A stretch of 64,000 nucleotides of DNA from Syntrophaceae bacterium UBA6109 (GTDB lineage Bacteria > Desulfobacterota > Syntrophia > Syntrophales > UBA6109). The DNA lies in contig DIWJ01000043.1 of the NCBI GenBank assembly GCA_002428445.1, positions 47,938 to 111,937 of the forward strand. The letters are read 5' to 3'. The notes under the pieces are model-generated. The model searched no databases. It saw only the letters and a list, made by a program, of their open reading frames with translations, and was not told where the DNA came from. The translations under genes were made by a program, and so were the position numbers. Positions 34,616-43,622 of this stretch are shown here, piece after piece. The stretch's first letter is position 1. Every line of letters starts with the position of its first letter.

Positions 34616-35293
34616 ATGAGTTCAATCGACCTGCTCAAGCAGATTCCCCTCTTTGAGGCGCTCCAACCGGCGGACCGCAACCAGCTTGCTTCGCTCCTGA
34701 GGCTGCGCCTCATTGTGAAGGGCAACACCCTTTTTCGCAAAGGGGATGAAGGCACGGCGCTCTACATCATCCTGCAGGGATCCATCAAGATTTCCATTTC
34801 CGGCAAGGCGGGAGAGGAAGTGGCGCTGGCGATCCTTGGCCGGGGCGATTTCTTCGGGGAGATGGCCCTGCTCGACGGCATGCCGCGGTCGGCCGACGCC
34901 GTGGCCCTGGAAGACAGCCATCTTTATGTACTCAATCGCAAAGACTTTCTTTCCTTTCTGATTCAGAACGAAGCCTCAGTCCAGGCGATCCTGTTCGCCC
35001 TTTCTGTTCGTCTCCGGCGTACGGACGACCTTCTCCAGGAAATCTGTTTCCTGAATTTATCCGTACGTCTTGCCAGACGTCTGCTGGACCTTGCCAAGAG
35101 AGGCGAACCCGGCGACGGCTCCCAGCCTTATGAAGTCCGTCTTTCCCACAAGGAACTCTCGGGTCTGTTCGGCGTGACGCGGGAAAGCATCAGCAAGGAA
35201 TTGCGGGTCCTGCGGAGCCGGGGCATCGTCAGCACGATGCGCAACCGGATTCTCATCCACGACATCGATGCCCTGAAGCAACGCAGCCGTTGA
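34616..35293 (+). CDS. Crp/Fnr-family transcriptional regulator
   Basis: A 225-residue regulator. The N-terminal cyclic-nucleotide-binding fold has the phosphate-binding cassette FGEMALLDGMPRSADA at residues 80-95, with Glu82, Arg91 and Ser92 in the cAMP-contacting positions of CRP. There is no Cys cluster, so it is not an Fe-S FNR sensor. The winged helix (about 172-205) has the recognition segment VTRESISKEL; Arg189, Glu190 and Lys194 align with CRP Arg180, Glu181 and Arg185. It is divergent from the minor-pilin operon, with a CRP-like palindrome between. It may control pili and itself; the nucleotide (cAMP, c-di-GMP or other) is not certain. The ATG has no strong ribosome site. Confidence 0.88.
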   Translation: MSSIDLLKQIPLFEALQPADRNQLASLLRLRLIVKGNTLFRKGDEGTALYIILQGSIKISISGKAGEEVALAILGRGDFFGEMALLDGMPRSADAVALEDSHLYVLNRKDFLSFLIQNEASVQAILFALSVRLRRTDDLLQEICFLNLSVRLARRLLDLAKRGEPGDGSQPYEVRLSHKELSGLFGVTRESISKELRVLRSRGIVSTMRNRILIHDIDALKQRSR

Positions 35294-35332
35294 GACCTTA
35301 CCGGCATTCCCCCATACGGGCCGCGTCTTATC

Positions 35333-36688
35333 TTACCGGCAGACTCCGAGAAGGAAGCGCTCCAGGGAAAGCTGCGGATCGACTGCCGTGGACTTGAAGG
35401 CAACGTCCAGCCGCAGCAGCTCTTCCAGAAACCCCACCAGGTCATCCGTCGAAAAAGACCGGCAGCGTTTCAGGGCCTGAAAAACGACAAAGGGATGCGA
35501 ATCGGCCAGCGATCCGCTCTTCTTCCCCGCCGGGGAAGAAAAACGATCGCGAAAAAGCGGGTAGGCCTTCCTTACAAAGGCGGGATACTCCATACCGGCG
35601 TCAAAATCCGACGAAAATCCCCCTTCGCCGAGAAAGACCCGCGCATGGAGCAGATGCCGGATCTCCCTCGTCATCAGACTCAGGATCATCAGATGATGCA
35701 CCCCCTGTCGCAGAAGTTCTCCGAGCAAAGACAGGCAGCGCACCGCGTCCTTTCTTGACAGGGCCTCGGTCAGATCGAAGACCGACTCTTCCCGCGTCTT
35801 GCCGATCAGGGACTCCACATCGGCCGGCTCGATGACGGACCGGTCGCCTGCATAGTCAATCAATTGGCGGAGTGCGGTGATCGATGTTCTCAGGTCGAAG
35901 CCCGTTTTCCGCCCAAGAACTTCCCAGGCCGGCGGGGAAAGCTGCTTGCCGGCCGCCTGCAGAAGCTGCCGGGCCTCGTCCCGGAGCTGACCTTTCTGCA
36001 CTCCCTCCTTCTTCACACGGGGGAAATGGAGGACCACGCCGCATTCGGCAATCGCCTTGAAGAGTCTCTTGCGCCGGTCCGCGGAGGAGGCCGTCAGAAT
36101 GAGGTGGTTCTGTTCCGGCAGTCCCCCAAGCAGAAGCTGGAGAAGCCTTTCGTCATTTTCCGCCGGCGGCGCCGATTCGCCGGGAAGTCCTTCGCAGGCC
36201 GCCAGCACCTTGGGCAGCCACGTTCGCAGCGCGGCGGCGGCTTCTTCGCCCAGGACCTCGCGCCATCTTTCCTCGGGAATCCGTCGCCCGCCTCCGCCCG
36301 CCAGATCCTCGGAAGACCACCCGGCAAGCCGTATCAGCCGAAGGAATTCCCTGGCTGCCCGGGAAGGATCCTGGTCGGCCAGGTCACGGATCTTGTGGAT
36401 GCGGTCGGACGAGGTGTCCGCGGAAGACAGGAGGCGTGTATCCCGGACAAGAAGGACCTTGCGTCCGGGAAACAGCGAAGGCATGAGCAGGGATTCACAG
36501 ATCCGATCGACGTCCTCGTCCTCTCCTTCCGTCACGAAGAGCTGGAAGTCGCGATCCGGAGACGGCAGGAGACCGTCGAGAATCTTGTCGACGGCGCTCT
36601 TCAGACGATATTCTTCCTCTCCGTACAGGAGATAGCAGGAAGGCGCATTCCCCTTCTGAAGATCGTCCAGGACCTGCTCCAGGCTCAT
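35333..36688 (-). CDS. holA: DNA polymerase III subunit delta
   Basis: Clamp-loader subunit that opens the beta clamp. The frame begins with the segment SCYLLYGEEEYRLKSAVDKIL, the diagnostic N-terminus, and has the C-terminal collar region. At about 450 residues it is longer than the usual 340. The extra length lies around residues 95-190, a charged Gly/Glu-rich insertion (SSDRIHKIRDLADQDP... to GESAPPAENDERLL). The ATG at 36688 is assumed. An upstream TTG at 36715 has GGGAG at a good spacing and would add nine residues. It is convergent with the Crp/Fnr-family gene. Confidence 0.85.
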   Translation of the reverse strand: MSLEQVLDDLQKGNAPSCYLLYGEEEYRLKSAVDKILDGLLPSPDRDFQLFVTEGEDEDVDRICESLLMPSLFPGRKVLLVRDTRLLSSADTSSDRIHKIRDLADQDPSRAAREFLRLIRLAGWSSEDLAGGGGRRIPEERWREVLGEEAAAALRTWLPKVLAACEGLPGESAPPAENDERLLQLLLGGLPEQNHLILTASSADRRKRLFKAIAECGVVLHFPRVKKEGVQKGQLRDEARQLLQAAGKQLSPPAWEVLGRKTGFDLRTSITALRQLIDYAGDRSVIEPADVESLIGKTREESVFDLTEALSRKDAVRCLSLLGELLRQGVHHLMILSLMTREIRHLLHARVFLGEGGFSSDFDAGMEYPAFVRKAYPLFRDRFSSPAGKKSGSLADSHPFVVFQALKRCRSFSTDDLVGFLEELLRLDVAFKSTAVDPQLSLERFLLGVCR

Positions 36689-36800
36689 TTCTATAGGGGA
36701 TGATCGGCGTTCCAACGGTCAGGCTCCCACCGTGTCTCGGATCGAGGTGAGGCTGCGGAAAAAGAATCCGGCAGGGGATCGGGAGACGTTCAACATTCCC

Positions 36801-37463
36801 TCAGACAATCACAAATTTCTGGATATGTCGCACCGCGTCTTCCGGTTCGTCGACGATATGGAGAAAATCGAGATCCTCCTCGCTGATCATCGACTGGGAA
36901 AGCATGGAGCTCTTCAGCCAATCGAGCAATCCCTTCCAGTAGTCGCTTCCCATGAGGATGACGGGGAAGGGTTTGATGCGCTTCGTCTGGATCAGGGTCA
37001 GGGCCTCGAAACACTCGTCCATGGTGCCGAAGCCGCCGGGGAGAATCACGTACGCCATCGCATACTTGACGAACATGACCTTGCGGATGAAAAAATATTT
37101 GAAGTCCAGGCTGATGTTTGCGTAAGGGTTCGGCTTCTGTTCATAGGGCAGGCGGATGTTGAGGCCGACGGACTTGCCGCCCCCTTCGGCGGCGCCGCGG
37201 TTGGCGGCTTCCATGATCCCCGGACCCCCGCCCGTAATCACGCTGAACCCCTTGCGCGCGAGTTGATGGGCGAGCAGCCGGGCCTTTTCATACCAGAGAT
37301 CCCCGGGCTTGACCCGCGCCGATCCGAAAATCGTCACCGCCTCATGCAGCTCGGAGAGGGTTTCGATGGCATCCACGAACTCCGCCATGATCCGGAAGAT
37401 CCGCCAGGATTCCTCAACGGATATGGCATCCACGAGGTATTGCTTCTCGTCGCTCATCTCCAT
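36801..37463 (-). CDS. LOG-family protein (cytokinin-riboside-monophosphate phosphoribohydrolase-like)
   Basis: A 220-residue protein of the family often misnamed lysine decarboxylase. The two signature motifs are GGGPGIMEAANRGA and PGGFGTMDE, which bind and hydrolyse nucleoside 5'-monophosphates to release a free base. In bacteria without plant partners the physiological role is unclear; nucleotide salvage or detoxification is likely. The start at 37463 (MEMSDEKQ) has AGGAAAGGG upstream; the ATG six bases later is possible. It lies downstream of rpsU, 241 bases away. Confidence 0.88.
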   Translation of the reverse strand: MEMSDEKQYLVDAISVEESWRIFRIMAEFVDAIETLSELHEAVTIFGSARVKPGDLWYEKARLLAHQLARKGFSVITGGGPGIMEAANRGAAEGGGKSVGLNIRLPYEQKPNPYANISLDFKYFFIRKVMFVKYAMAYVILPGGFGTMDECFEALTLIQTKRIKPFPVILMGSDYWKGLLDWLKSSMLSQSMISEEDLDFLHIVDEPEDAVRHIQKFVIV

Positions 37464-37703
37464 TTGCCCTTTCCTGCCGTCTGTCGGACGGATCGCAGGA
37501 ATCAGACCGGAAAAAGGCGCGTTTCCGGCGGACTCCCGCCTTCCAGGAGGTTTCCTCCCGCCATCAGCGTCTTTCCCCAATCAACTGCGTTCCCGATGAT
37601 CGATGCTACCGTAGCTTCGGTGAGCATCTCCCGCTCCTCTTCCGATCATTGTCTCGCCATCCCCTGCGGCTCGGCCGCTTGAGAAAGCGCTTCTGGTCGG
37701 ATT

Positions 37704-37895
37704 TCAGGCATGCCGTCGGCGCTGCACTTTTGCGAATCTCCTGCGCGCCTCGATGGCCTTTCTCTTTCGCTTGACCGACGGTTTTTCATAGGCCCTGCGA
37801 AGCTTGAGTTCCTTGAAAAGGCCGCTCTTGGACAGCTTGTTTTTGAGGATCTTTAACGCCTTCTCCACATCATTATCGAATACCTTGACTTCCAA
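37704..37895 (-). CDS. rpsU: 30S ribosomal protein S21
   Basis: A 63-residue basic protein of the small subunit that helps initiation. The sequence is full length for S21: MEVKVFDNDVEKALKILKNK, then ELKLRRAYEKPSVKRKRK and an Arg-rich tail. The start codon is TTG at 37895, with GGGTGG seven bases upstream. No ATG gives the family N-terminus, so the rare start looks real. It lies 69 bases downstream of carB, with a perfect 7-bp inverted repeat in the gap. Confidence 0.94.
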   Translation of the reverse strand: MEVKVFDNDVEKALKILKNKLSKSGLFKELKLRRAYEKPSVKRKRKAIEARRRFAKVQRRRHA

Positions 37896-37913
37896 TGCCA
37901 GACCACCCTTTCT

Positions 37914-37931
37914 ATTTTGTCGTTACAAAAT
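37914..37931. promoter_or_regulatory. Perfect inverted repeat in the rpsU leader
   Basis: ATTTTGT-CGTT-ACAAAAT is a 7-bp perfect inverted repeat, 18 bases upstream of the rpsU start and A+T-rich in a GC-rich neighbourhood. It could be an RNA hairpin near the ribosome site or an operator. No T-tract follows, so it is not a terminator. Confidence 0.35.
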
Positions 37932-37964
37932 CTGTTTTTTCTCCCCGCCTCCGCCGCGGACTCC

Positions 37965-40900
37965 TCAACGGCGCGAGGCGATGTCCTGATGATATTCCTG
38001 GATCGTCTTCACCGAACTGTCTTCTCTCCGGATCGTCTCGATGGCGTTCACGACTGCCTGGGCGCCCGAAATGGTCGTTACGAGCGGGATCGAATGCTGA
38101 ACCGCCGTCGCGCGGATGTAGACCGTGTCCTCCCGCGGCTTTTTCCCGCTGGAGGTGTTGATGATCAGCACCACATCCCGATTCTTCATGAAATCGACGA
38201 TGTTGGGCCGTCCCTCCGAGAGTTTCGGGAGGACCTGCACTGCGATGTCGTTGTGCTGCAGGGCGGCTCCCGTTCCCGCCGTAGCCAGGAGTGAAAATCC
38301 CATATGCTCGAGCTGCTTGGCCAAGAAGACGACCTGCCGCTTGTCCTTGTTGGTGACGCTGATAAACACCTTGCCCGCCTTCGGCAGATTCGTACCCGCG
38401 GCAATCTGAGACTTCGCGAAGGCCTTGCCGAAGGAAGTATCGATCCCCATGACTTCTCCCGTCGACTTCATCTCCGGTCCCAGGATGGCGTCCACACCCG
38501 GGAAGCGGGCGAAGGGAAAGACGGATTCCTTCACCGCCACATGGGGAATCTCGACCTCTTCGGTGAAATGCAATTCCGCGAGCGTCTTGCCGGCCATGAT
38601 CTTCGTCGCCAGGTTCGCCAGTGAAACCCCCGTCGCCTTGCTCACGAATGGCACCGTCCGCGAGGCGCGCGGGTTCACCTCCAGGACGTACACGACGTCG
38701 TTGCGGATCGCATACTGAATGTTCATCAGCCCCTTGACGCGAAGCTCCCGCGCGAGGGCATAGGTGTTGTCCTTGATCGACCGGATCAGCCGGTTGTCCA
38801 GCGTGTGGGGAGGAATCACGGAAGCGCTGTCGCCTGAATGGATCCCCGCTTCTTCGATATGCTCCATGATCCCGCCGATCACCGTTGTCTCTCCGTCGGA
38901 GACGGCGTCCACGTCGATTTCAATCGCGTCTTCGAGGAACTTGTCGATCAGAATCGGATGCTGGGGAGAGACCGTGATGGCCTTCTTCATGAAGTCCGCC
39001 AGCCCTCCTTCATCGTACACGATCTCCATCGCCCGGCCGCCCAGCACATAGGAGGGACGAACGATCACGGGATAACCGATCTTATCCGCCACCTTCTTCG
39101 CCTCGGCGAAGGATCGCGCGGTTCCGTTATCGGGTTGAATGAGGTTGAGTTTCTTCAGGAGCGCCTGAAATCGTTTCCGGTCTTCCGCCCGGTCGATGCT
39201 GTCCGGTGTCGTGCCCCAGATAGGAACACCGGCCTTGGCCAGCGGAACCGCGAGATTGAGCGGCGTCTGCCCGCCGAACTGGACGATCACGCCGATCGGC
39301 TTCTCCAGTTCGACCACGTTCAGGACATCCTCCCTCGTCAGCGGTTCGAAGTACAATTTATCCGACGTGTCGTAGTCGGTGCTGACGGTTTCGGGGTTGG
39401 AGTTCACCATGATGCTCTCGTAGCCCATCTCGCGCAGGGCCAGCGATGCGTGGACACAGCAGTAGTCGAACTCGATTCCCTGCCCGATGCGGTTGGGACC
39501 CCCTCCCAGAATAACGACCTTCGGCCGGTCCGTGCGGATGCTCTCTTCCACCGTCTCGTACGAGGAATAGTAATAGGGCTTCGCCGCCGGAAACTCGCCG
39601 GCGCAGGTATCCACAAGTTTGAACACCGGCGTCATCCGCGCCTTGGCCCTCATCTTCTTTATTGTCTGCTCGTCCAGTCCGAGGATGTGCGCCAGTTGGA
39701 CGTCGGAGAATCCGGATTTCTTCGCTTCGGCAACAAGTTCCATCGGGAAGGTCTTCTTCCAACCCCCGAACTGCCCCTTCCCGCCTTGAAAACGGAACGA
39801 CCTCAGTTTCATTTCGAGATCGAAGATCTCCTTCATGTTGAAAAGGAACCACCGGTCGATCTTCGTCAGCTGAAAAATCTCTTCGATCGTCATCCCGGCC
39901 TGGAAGGCATAGCGGACATAGAAAAACCGCTCGGCATTCGGGATCAGGAGCTTCTCGCGGATCTTCTCCAGATTCTCCGAAGGATTCGTCAAGACATCCT
40001 TTCCGTCGGCGCCGAATCCGAAACGACCCGTTTCCAGAGAGCGCAGCCCTTTCTGGAAGGCCTCCTTGAAATTCCGCCCGATGGACATCGCCTCGCCCAC
40101 CGCCTTCATCGACGTGTTCAACGTCGGATCGGCCGTGGGAAATTTCTCGAAGGTGAACCGGGAGATCTTGAATACGCAATAGTCGATGGTTGGCTCGTAG
40201 AGAGCGGACGTCCTGCCGGTGATCTCGTTCCGAACTTCATCCAGCCGATAACCGACGGCCAGCTTCGTCGCCACGCGGGCAATCGGAAACCCCGTCGCCT
40301 TGGAAGCCAGGGCCGAGCTGCGGGAAAGCCTCGGATTGACTTCGATGATCACCACCCGGCCGTCGTCCGGATTGCCGGCGAACTGGATATTCACGCCGCC
40401 TCCGGTAACGTCGATCTTGCGGATGATCTTGCGGCACAGGGCCGCGTAGTTTGCATATTCCTTCGCCGTCAGGGTCTGCGCGGGAGCAACGACGGCGCTG
40501 TCGCCGGTGTGGACGCCCATCGGATCGACGTTCTCCATCGAGGTCACGATGATGACGTTGTCCGCGCTGTCGCGCAATACTTCAAATTCAATTTCCTTCC
40601 AGCCGAGAACGGACTGCTCCACAAGCACCTGGCCGACGGGACTGTATTCGATGGCCCTGCCGAGGTATTCGCGCAATTCCTCTTTGTTGTAGGCCGTGGA
40701 TCCGCCCGTTCCTCCAAGGGTGTAGGCGGGACGCAGGATCAGGGGAAATCCGATTTTCAGCCCGATCTCCATGCCTTCGGCGATGCTGCGCGCAATGCCG
40801 CTGTCCGGAACGCCGACCCCGATCTCCAGCATGGCCTGCTTGAAGAGCTCGCGGTCCTCCGCCCGGGCGATCGCATCGGCGCGCGCACCGATCACCTCGA

Positions 40901-41237
40901 CGCCGTATTTCTTGAAGACACCGGCCTTGTCCAGGAACACCGATATGTTGAGCGCGGTCTGGCCGCCCAGGGTCGGCAGGACGGCATCGGGACGCTCGCG
41001 TGCGATGATCCTCTCCACGATTTCAGGGGTGATGGGCTCGATATAGGTCCGGTCGGCCATGCCGGGATCGGTCATGATGGTCGCCGGATTGCTGTTCACC
41101 AGGACGACGGAGTAACCTTCTTCCCTGAGGGCCTTGCAGGCCTGAGAACCGGAGTAATCGAACTCGCAGGCCTGCCCGATCACGATCGGGCCGGATCCGA
41201 TCAGCAGGATCTTCTTCAAGTCATTTCGTTTCGGCAT
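37965..41237 (-). CDS. carB: Carbamoyl-phosphate synthase large subunit
   Basis: A 1090-residue synthase that makes carbamoyl phosphate from bicarbonate, ammonia and two ATP, for arginine and pyrimidines. It has two ATP-grasp halves, each opened by [18 protein letters not shown] and [18 protein letters not shown] type blocks. Both metal/ATP sites look complete ([18 protein letters not shown] and [18 protein letters not shown]). The C-terminal MGS-like allosteric domain is present and ends near [13 protein letters not shown]. It follows carA by 96 bases. The intact synthase contrasts with the degenerate glutaminase of the CarA subunit. Confidence 0.97.
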   Translation of the reverse strand: MPKRNDLKKILLIGSGPIVIGQACEFDYSGSQACKALREEGYSVVLVNSNPATIMTDPGMADRTYIEPITPEIVERIIARERPDAVLPTLGGQTALNISVFLDKAGVFKKYGVEVIGARADAIARAEDRELFKQAMLEIGVGVPDSGIARSIAEGMEIGLKIGFPLILRPAYTLGGTGGSTAYNKEELREYLGRAIEYSPVGQVLVEQSVLGWKEIEFEVLRDSADNVIIVTSMENVDPMGVHTGDSAVVAPAQTLTAKEYANYAALCRKIIRKIDVTGGGVNIQFAGNPDDGRVVIIEVNPRLSRSSALASKATGFPIARVATKLAVGYRLDEVRNEITGRTSALYEPTIDYCVFKISRFTFEKFPTADPTLNTSMKAVGEAMSIGRNFKEAFQKGLRSLETGRFGFGADGKDVLTNPSENLEKIREKLLIPNAERFFYVRYAFQAGMTIEEIFQLTKIDRWFLFNMKEIFDLEMKLRSFRFQGGKGQFGGWKKTFPMELVAEAKKSGFSDVQLAHILGLDEQTIKKMRAKARMTPVFKLVDTCAGEFPAAKPYYYSSYETVEESIRTDRPKVVILGGGPNRIGQGIEFDYCCVHASLALREMGYESIMVNSNPETVSTDYDTSDKLYFEPLTREDVLNVVELEKPIGVIVQFGGQTPLNLAVPLAKAGVPIWGTTPDSIDRAEDRKRFQALLKKLNLIQPDNGTARSFAEAKKVADKIGYPVIVRPSYVLGGRAMEIVYDEGGLADFMKKAITVSPQHPILIDKFLEDAIEIDVDAVSDGETTVIGGIMEHIEEAGIHSGDSASVIPPHTLDNRLIRSIKDNTYALARELRVKGLMNIQYAIRNDVVYVLEVNPRASRTVPFVSKATGVSLANLATKIMAGKTLAELHFTEEVEIPHVAVKESVFPFARFPGVDAILGPEMKSTGEVMGIDTSFGKAFAKSQIAAGTNLPKAGKVFISVTNKDKRQVVFLAKQLEHMGFSLLATAGTGAALQHNDIAVQVLPKLSEGRPNIVDFMKNRDVVLIINTSSGKKPREDTVYIRATAVQHSIPLVTTISGAQAVVNAIETIRREDSSVKTIQEYHQDIASRR

Positions 41238-41333
41238 ATTTCCCTACAATCCCCTCTCCACCCGTTGCGGCGGCACCGGCATGGCCTTTTTCAGGACCGT
41301 TCCGCTACGCATCCGCTGGGCAACTCCCAAGTC

Positions 41334-42431
41334 TCATCGCCGAGAGCGCGCCCTCCGGTCCTTCACAATTTCAGCGAACCGGCGCAGATGATCATTCGGT
41401 CTTCCCTCGTCGTCCGCCGCCGGCGTAAACTGCACGCCGAAAACGGCTTCGTCTTCGGAGACAACTCCCTCGATGGAGTGATCCGTCAGATTTACGTACC
41501 AAGGCCGAAGGCCATTGCCTTTCAGAGCATCCGCGTCGACAACGAAACGGTGATTCTGGCAGGTGATGAGCGTGCGGCCGGATTGTTCGTCCCGGACCGG
41601 ATAATTCGCGCCGTGATGGCCGGTCTTCATAGGCGCGACAGCGCCTCCAGCCGCCAGCGCCAGCAGCTGGCATCCGAGCGCCACACCGAAGATCGGGAGA
41701 TTCCCCATGGCCTTGCGGAGTTCGGCGGCCGGTGCCGTCAGCTCGCGCGGATCCCCGGGGCCGTTGGACACGAACAAGCCGTCCGGTTTCATCGCTTCGA
41801 TGTCTGACCAGGAGGTCTCCGGCCCGACGCCCGCAAGGTCGCAGCCGCACTGCCGCAATTGTCCGATCAGGCTCCTGCGGATCCCCAGGTCCAGGACCGC
41901 GACGCGGATACCTCCGTCTCCGGAGAACGCCCCGGCGAGCCGGTCCGGCTCCGCCGCTTCCCGGATCAACTCCGCCGCATGGGGAGGTCGGGATTGCTTC
42001 AGTTTCTTCAGCAGCTTCGCTGCAGAAACGCTTTCCGGCCCGACAATGCCCCTCATCTCCCCGAAATCCCGGAGGTGCAGGGCCAGTGTCCGCGTGTCAA
42101 CGCCCTCCATGCCCACGATCTTCTGTTCCGCCATGAAATCTTCCAGAGAGCCCTTCGCCCTCCAGTTGCTGTACATCCGGCTTTTCTCCCGGATGATGAG
42201 CGCCGCCGCGTGCACACTTGCCGATTCCTGATCATCCGGATTCACGCCATAGTTGCCGATATGGGGATAGGTCATGTTGACGATGCACCCCCGGTTGTCC
42301 GGGTCTGTCAGGAGTTCCTGATACCCGACGATGTTGGTATCGCTACGGACCCATCCGCAAACCTCCGCGTCGAAACCGAACGAATCGCCCGCAAAGGCCT
42401 TCCCGTCTTCCAGTACCAGCAGCATCCTCAT
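41334..42431 (-). CDS. carA: Carbamoyl-phosphate synthase small subunit with degenerate glutaminase site
   Basis: A 365-residue CarA by length, fold and position before carB; the start at 42431 has GGAGA upstream. In normal CarA, the C-terminal class I amidotransferase domain splits glutamine and feeds ammonia to CarB. Here FGICLGHQLL has become FGVALGCQLL, so the nucleophile Cys (E. coli Cys269) is Ala251 and the following His is Cys254. The His-x-Glu pair (His353, Glu355) is Thr336-Pro-Ala338 in VQFTPA. The glutamine-contacting Ser of TSMTGYQ is Asn33 in TNIVGYQ. The reading frame is intact and the rest of the protein is well conserved (GNYGVN, SNGPGDP), so it is probably retained as a structural or regulatory partner with no glutaminase activity. 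Confidence 0.93.
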   Translation of the reverse strand: MRMLLVLEDGKAFAGDSFGFDAEVCGWVRSDTNIVGYQELLTDPDNRGCIVNMTYPHIGNYGVNPDDQESASVHAAALIIREKSRMYSNWRAKGSLEDFMAEQKIVGMEGVDTRTLALHLRDFGEMRGIVGPESVSAAKLLKKLKQSRPPHAAELIREAAEPDRLAGAFSGDGGIRVAVLDLGIRRSLIGQLRQCGCDLAGVGPETSWSDIEAMKPDGLFVSNGPGDPRELTAPAAELRKAMGNLPIFGVALGCQLLALAAGGAVAPMKTGHHGANYPVRDEQSGRTLITCQNHRFVVDADALKGNGLRPWYVNLTDHSIEGVVSEDEAVFGVQFTPAADDEGRPNDHLRRFAEIVKDRRARSRR

Positions 42432-42470
42432 GATCGTCTCCACCCGCAAGTAACGCCGTTCCCATGGCAT

Positions 42471-42528
42471 AAAAAAAGGGCAGCACGGCGCATGCCTCTC
42501 CAGAGGCACATGCCGTAGACTACCCTTT
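42471..42528 (-). terminator. Intrinsic terminator or attenuator between hisC and carA
   Basis: On the minus strand a long, slightly interrupted stem (AAAGGG..ACGGC..GTGCCTC with GAGGCAT..GCCGT..CCCTTT) is followed by seven T. It begins 15 bases after the hisC stop and ends 40 bases before the carA start. That leaves almost no room for a separate carA promoter, so it may act as an attenuator. Confidence 0.8.
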
Positions 42529-42542
42529 GCATATTGAGGATT

Positions 42543-43622
42543 TTAGATCACGCTCCTTACTTCAGCGAGTACTCCTTTGATCGCCTCGATAAATCCCCTG
42601 TTTTCCTCAGCAGTTCCAACGGTCACGCGCATGCAGTCCCGGATACCTGCGGGGCTGCCGAACGCCTTGACCAGCACCCCCCTGCTGAAGAGCCCCCTGT
42701 ATATTCGATCTGCGTCAAAAAGGCAACGAAAAAATATGAAATTGGCGTCGGTCGGATAGGGACGTACTCCTTCCAGACCCCCCAATTCCCGTTCCAGATC
42801 TGCCCGAAGGCGGAGGATCTCCCGCACCTGCGCCTGGAGTTCCTTGTCGTGATCGAGGCAGAAACCGGCCGCCGCCTGCGAAAAGGCGTTCAGGTTGTAG
42901 GGAGACCGCACCTTGTTGAGCTCATGTACCAGGGCGGGCGAGGCGATCAGGAAACCGATCCGCATCGCGGCAAAACCGGCCTTGGAGAGCGTTCGCAGGA
43001 TGACGAGATTGGCATACCGCGAAAGCAGCGGAAGAAAAGTCCTGCCCGAGAAATGGAAATAGGCTTCATCAACAACCACGATTCCCGGCGAGGCGTCAAG
43101 AACCGCCTCGATCCGCTCGGACCGGAAGCAGTTCCCGGTCGGATTGTTCGGATAGCTGAGAAATGTCAGGGACGGCTGCCGTTCGGCAATCGCCTCCAGC
43201 AGGGGATCGAGATCCAGATCGAACTGGTCATCGAGCGGGATTTCCAGGAGGCCGTGTCCAAGATTCTGCGCCGCGATCCGGTACATCGCAAAAGTGGGAA
43301 CGGGGAGCAGAACGCGCGTATCCGCACCGCCCGTCGCCGTGCAGAGGATCTGGATCAGTTCGTCGGAACCGTTTCCGACCATGACCATGTCCTTCCCCAC
43401 CCCGAAGAAATCGGCGTAGCGCCGGCAGACTTCCACGGAGCCCGCCTCGGGATATCGGTTCAGCAGGATGTCCCTGACCCGCCGCAGAAATTCCTCGTGG
43501 AGGTCTCCGGGAAGGGAAAACGGATTTTCGTTGGCGTCGAGTTTGATCCGGCAAGACGCGCTTTCAACCGCATAGGCCTTCTGCGCCAGAACTTCCCTCC
43601 GGATCCATCTATTCCAGTCCAT
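42543..43622 (-). CDS. hisC: Histidinol-phosphate aminotransferase
   Basis: A 359-residue PLP enzyme (fold type I, class I/II) that converts imidazole-acetol phosphate to histidinol phosphate; some members also act on aromatic amino acids. Motifs are LDANENPF near the N-terminus, YPNNPTGN, VVDEAYFHFSG and the Schiff-base Lys in RTLSKAGFAAMRIGF. It overlaps the end of lplA by 14 bases. It is the last gene before a terminator. The other histidine genes are elsewhere. Confidence 0.93.
   Translation of the reverse strand: MDWNRWIRREVLAQKAYAVESASCRIKLDANENPFSLPGDLHEEFLRRVRDILLNRYPEAGSVEVCRRYADFFGVGKDMVMVGNGSDELIQILCTATGGADTRVLLPVPTFAMYRIAAQNLGHGLLEIPLDDQFDLDLDPLLEAIAERQPSLTFLSYPNNPTGNCFRSERIEAVLDASPGIVVVDEAYFHFSGRTFLPLLSRYANLVILRTLSKAGFAAMRIGFLIASPALVHELNKVRSPYNLNAFSQAAAGFCLDHDKELQAQVREILRLRADLERELGGLEGVRPYPTDANFIFFRCLFDADRIYRGLFSRGVLVKAFGSPAGIRDCMRVTVGTAEENRGFIEAIKGVLAEVRSVI

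Noticed and set aside
36801..37463. Lysine decarboxylase annotation for the LOG-family protein.
   Set aside because: PGGxGTxxE and GGGPGIM motifs identify the LOG phosphoribohydrolase family; no PLP-dependent decarboxylase features are present.
38838..41807. A 989-codon plus-strand frame opposite carB and carA.
   Set aside because: Shadow of well-conserved carB/carA; low-complexity composition and no family match.
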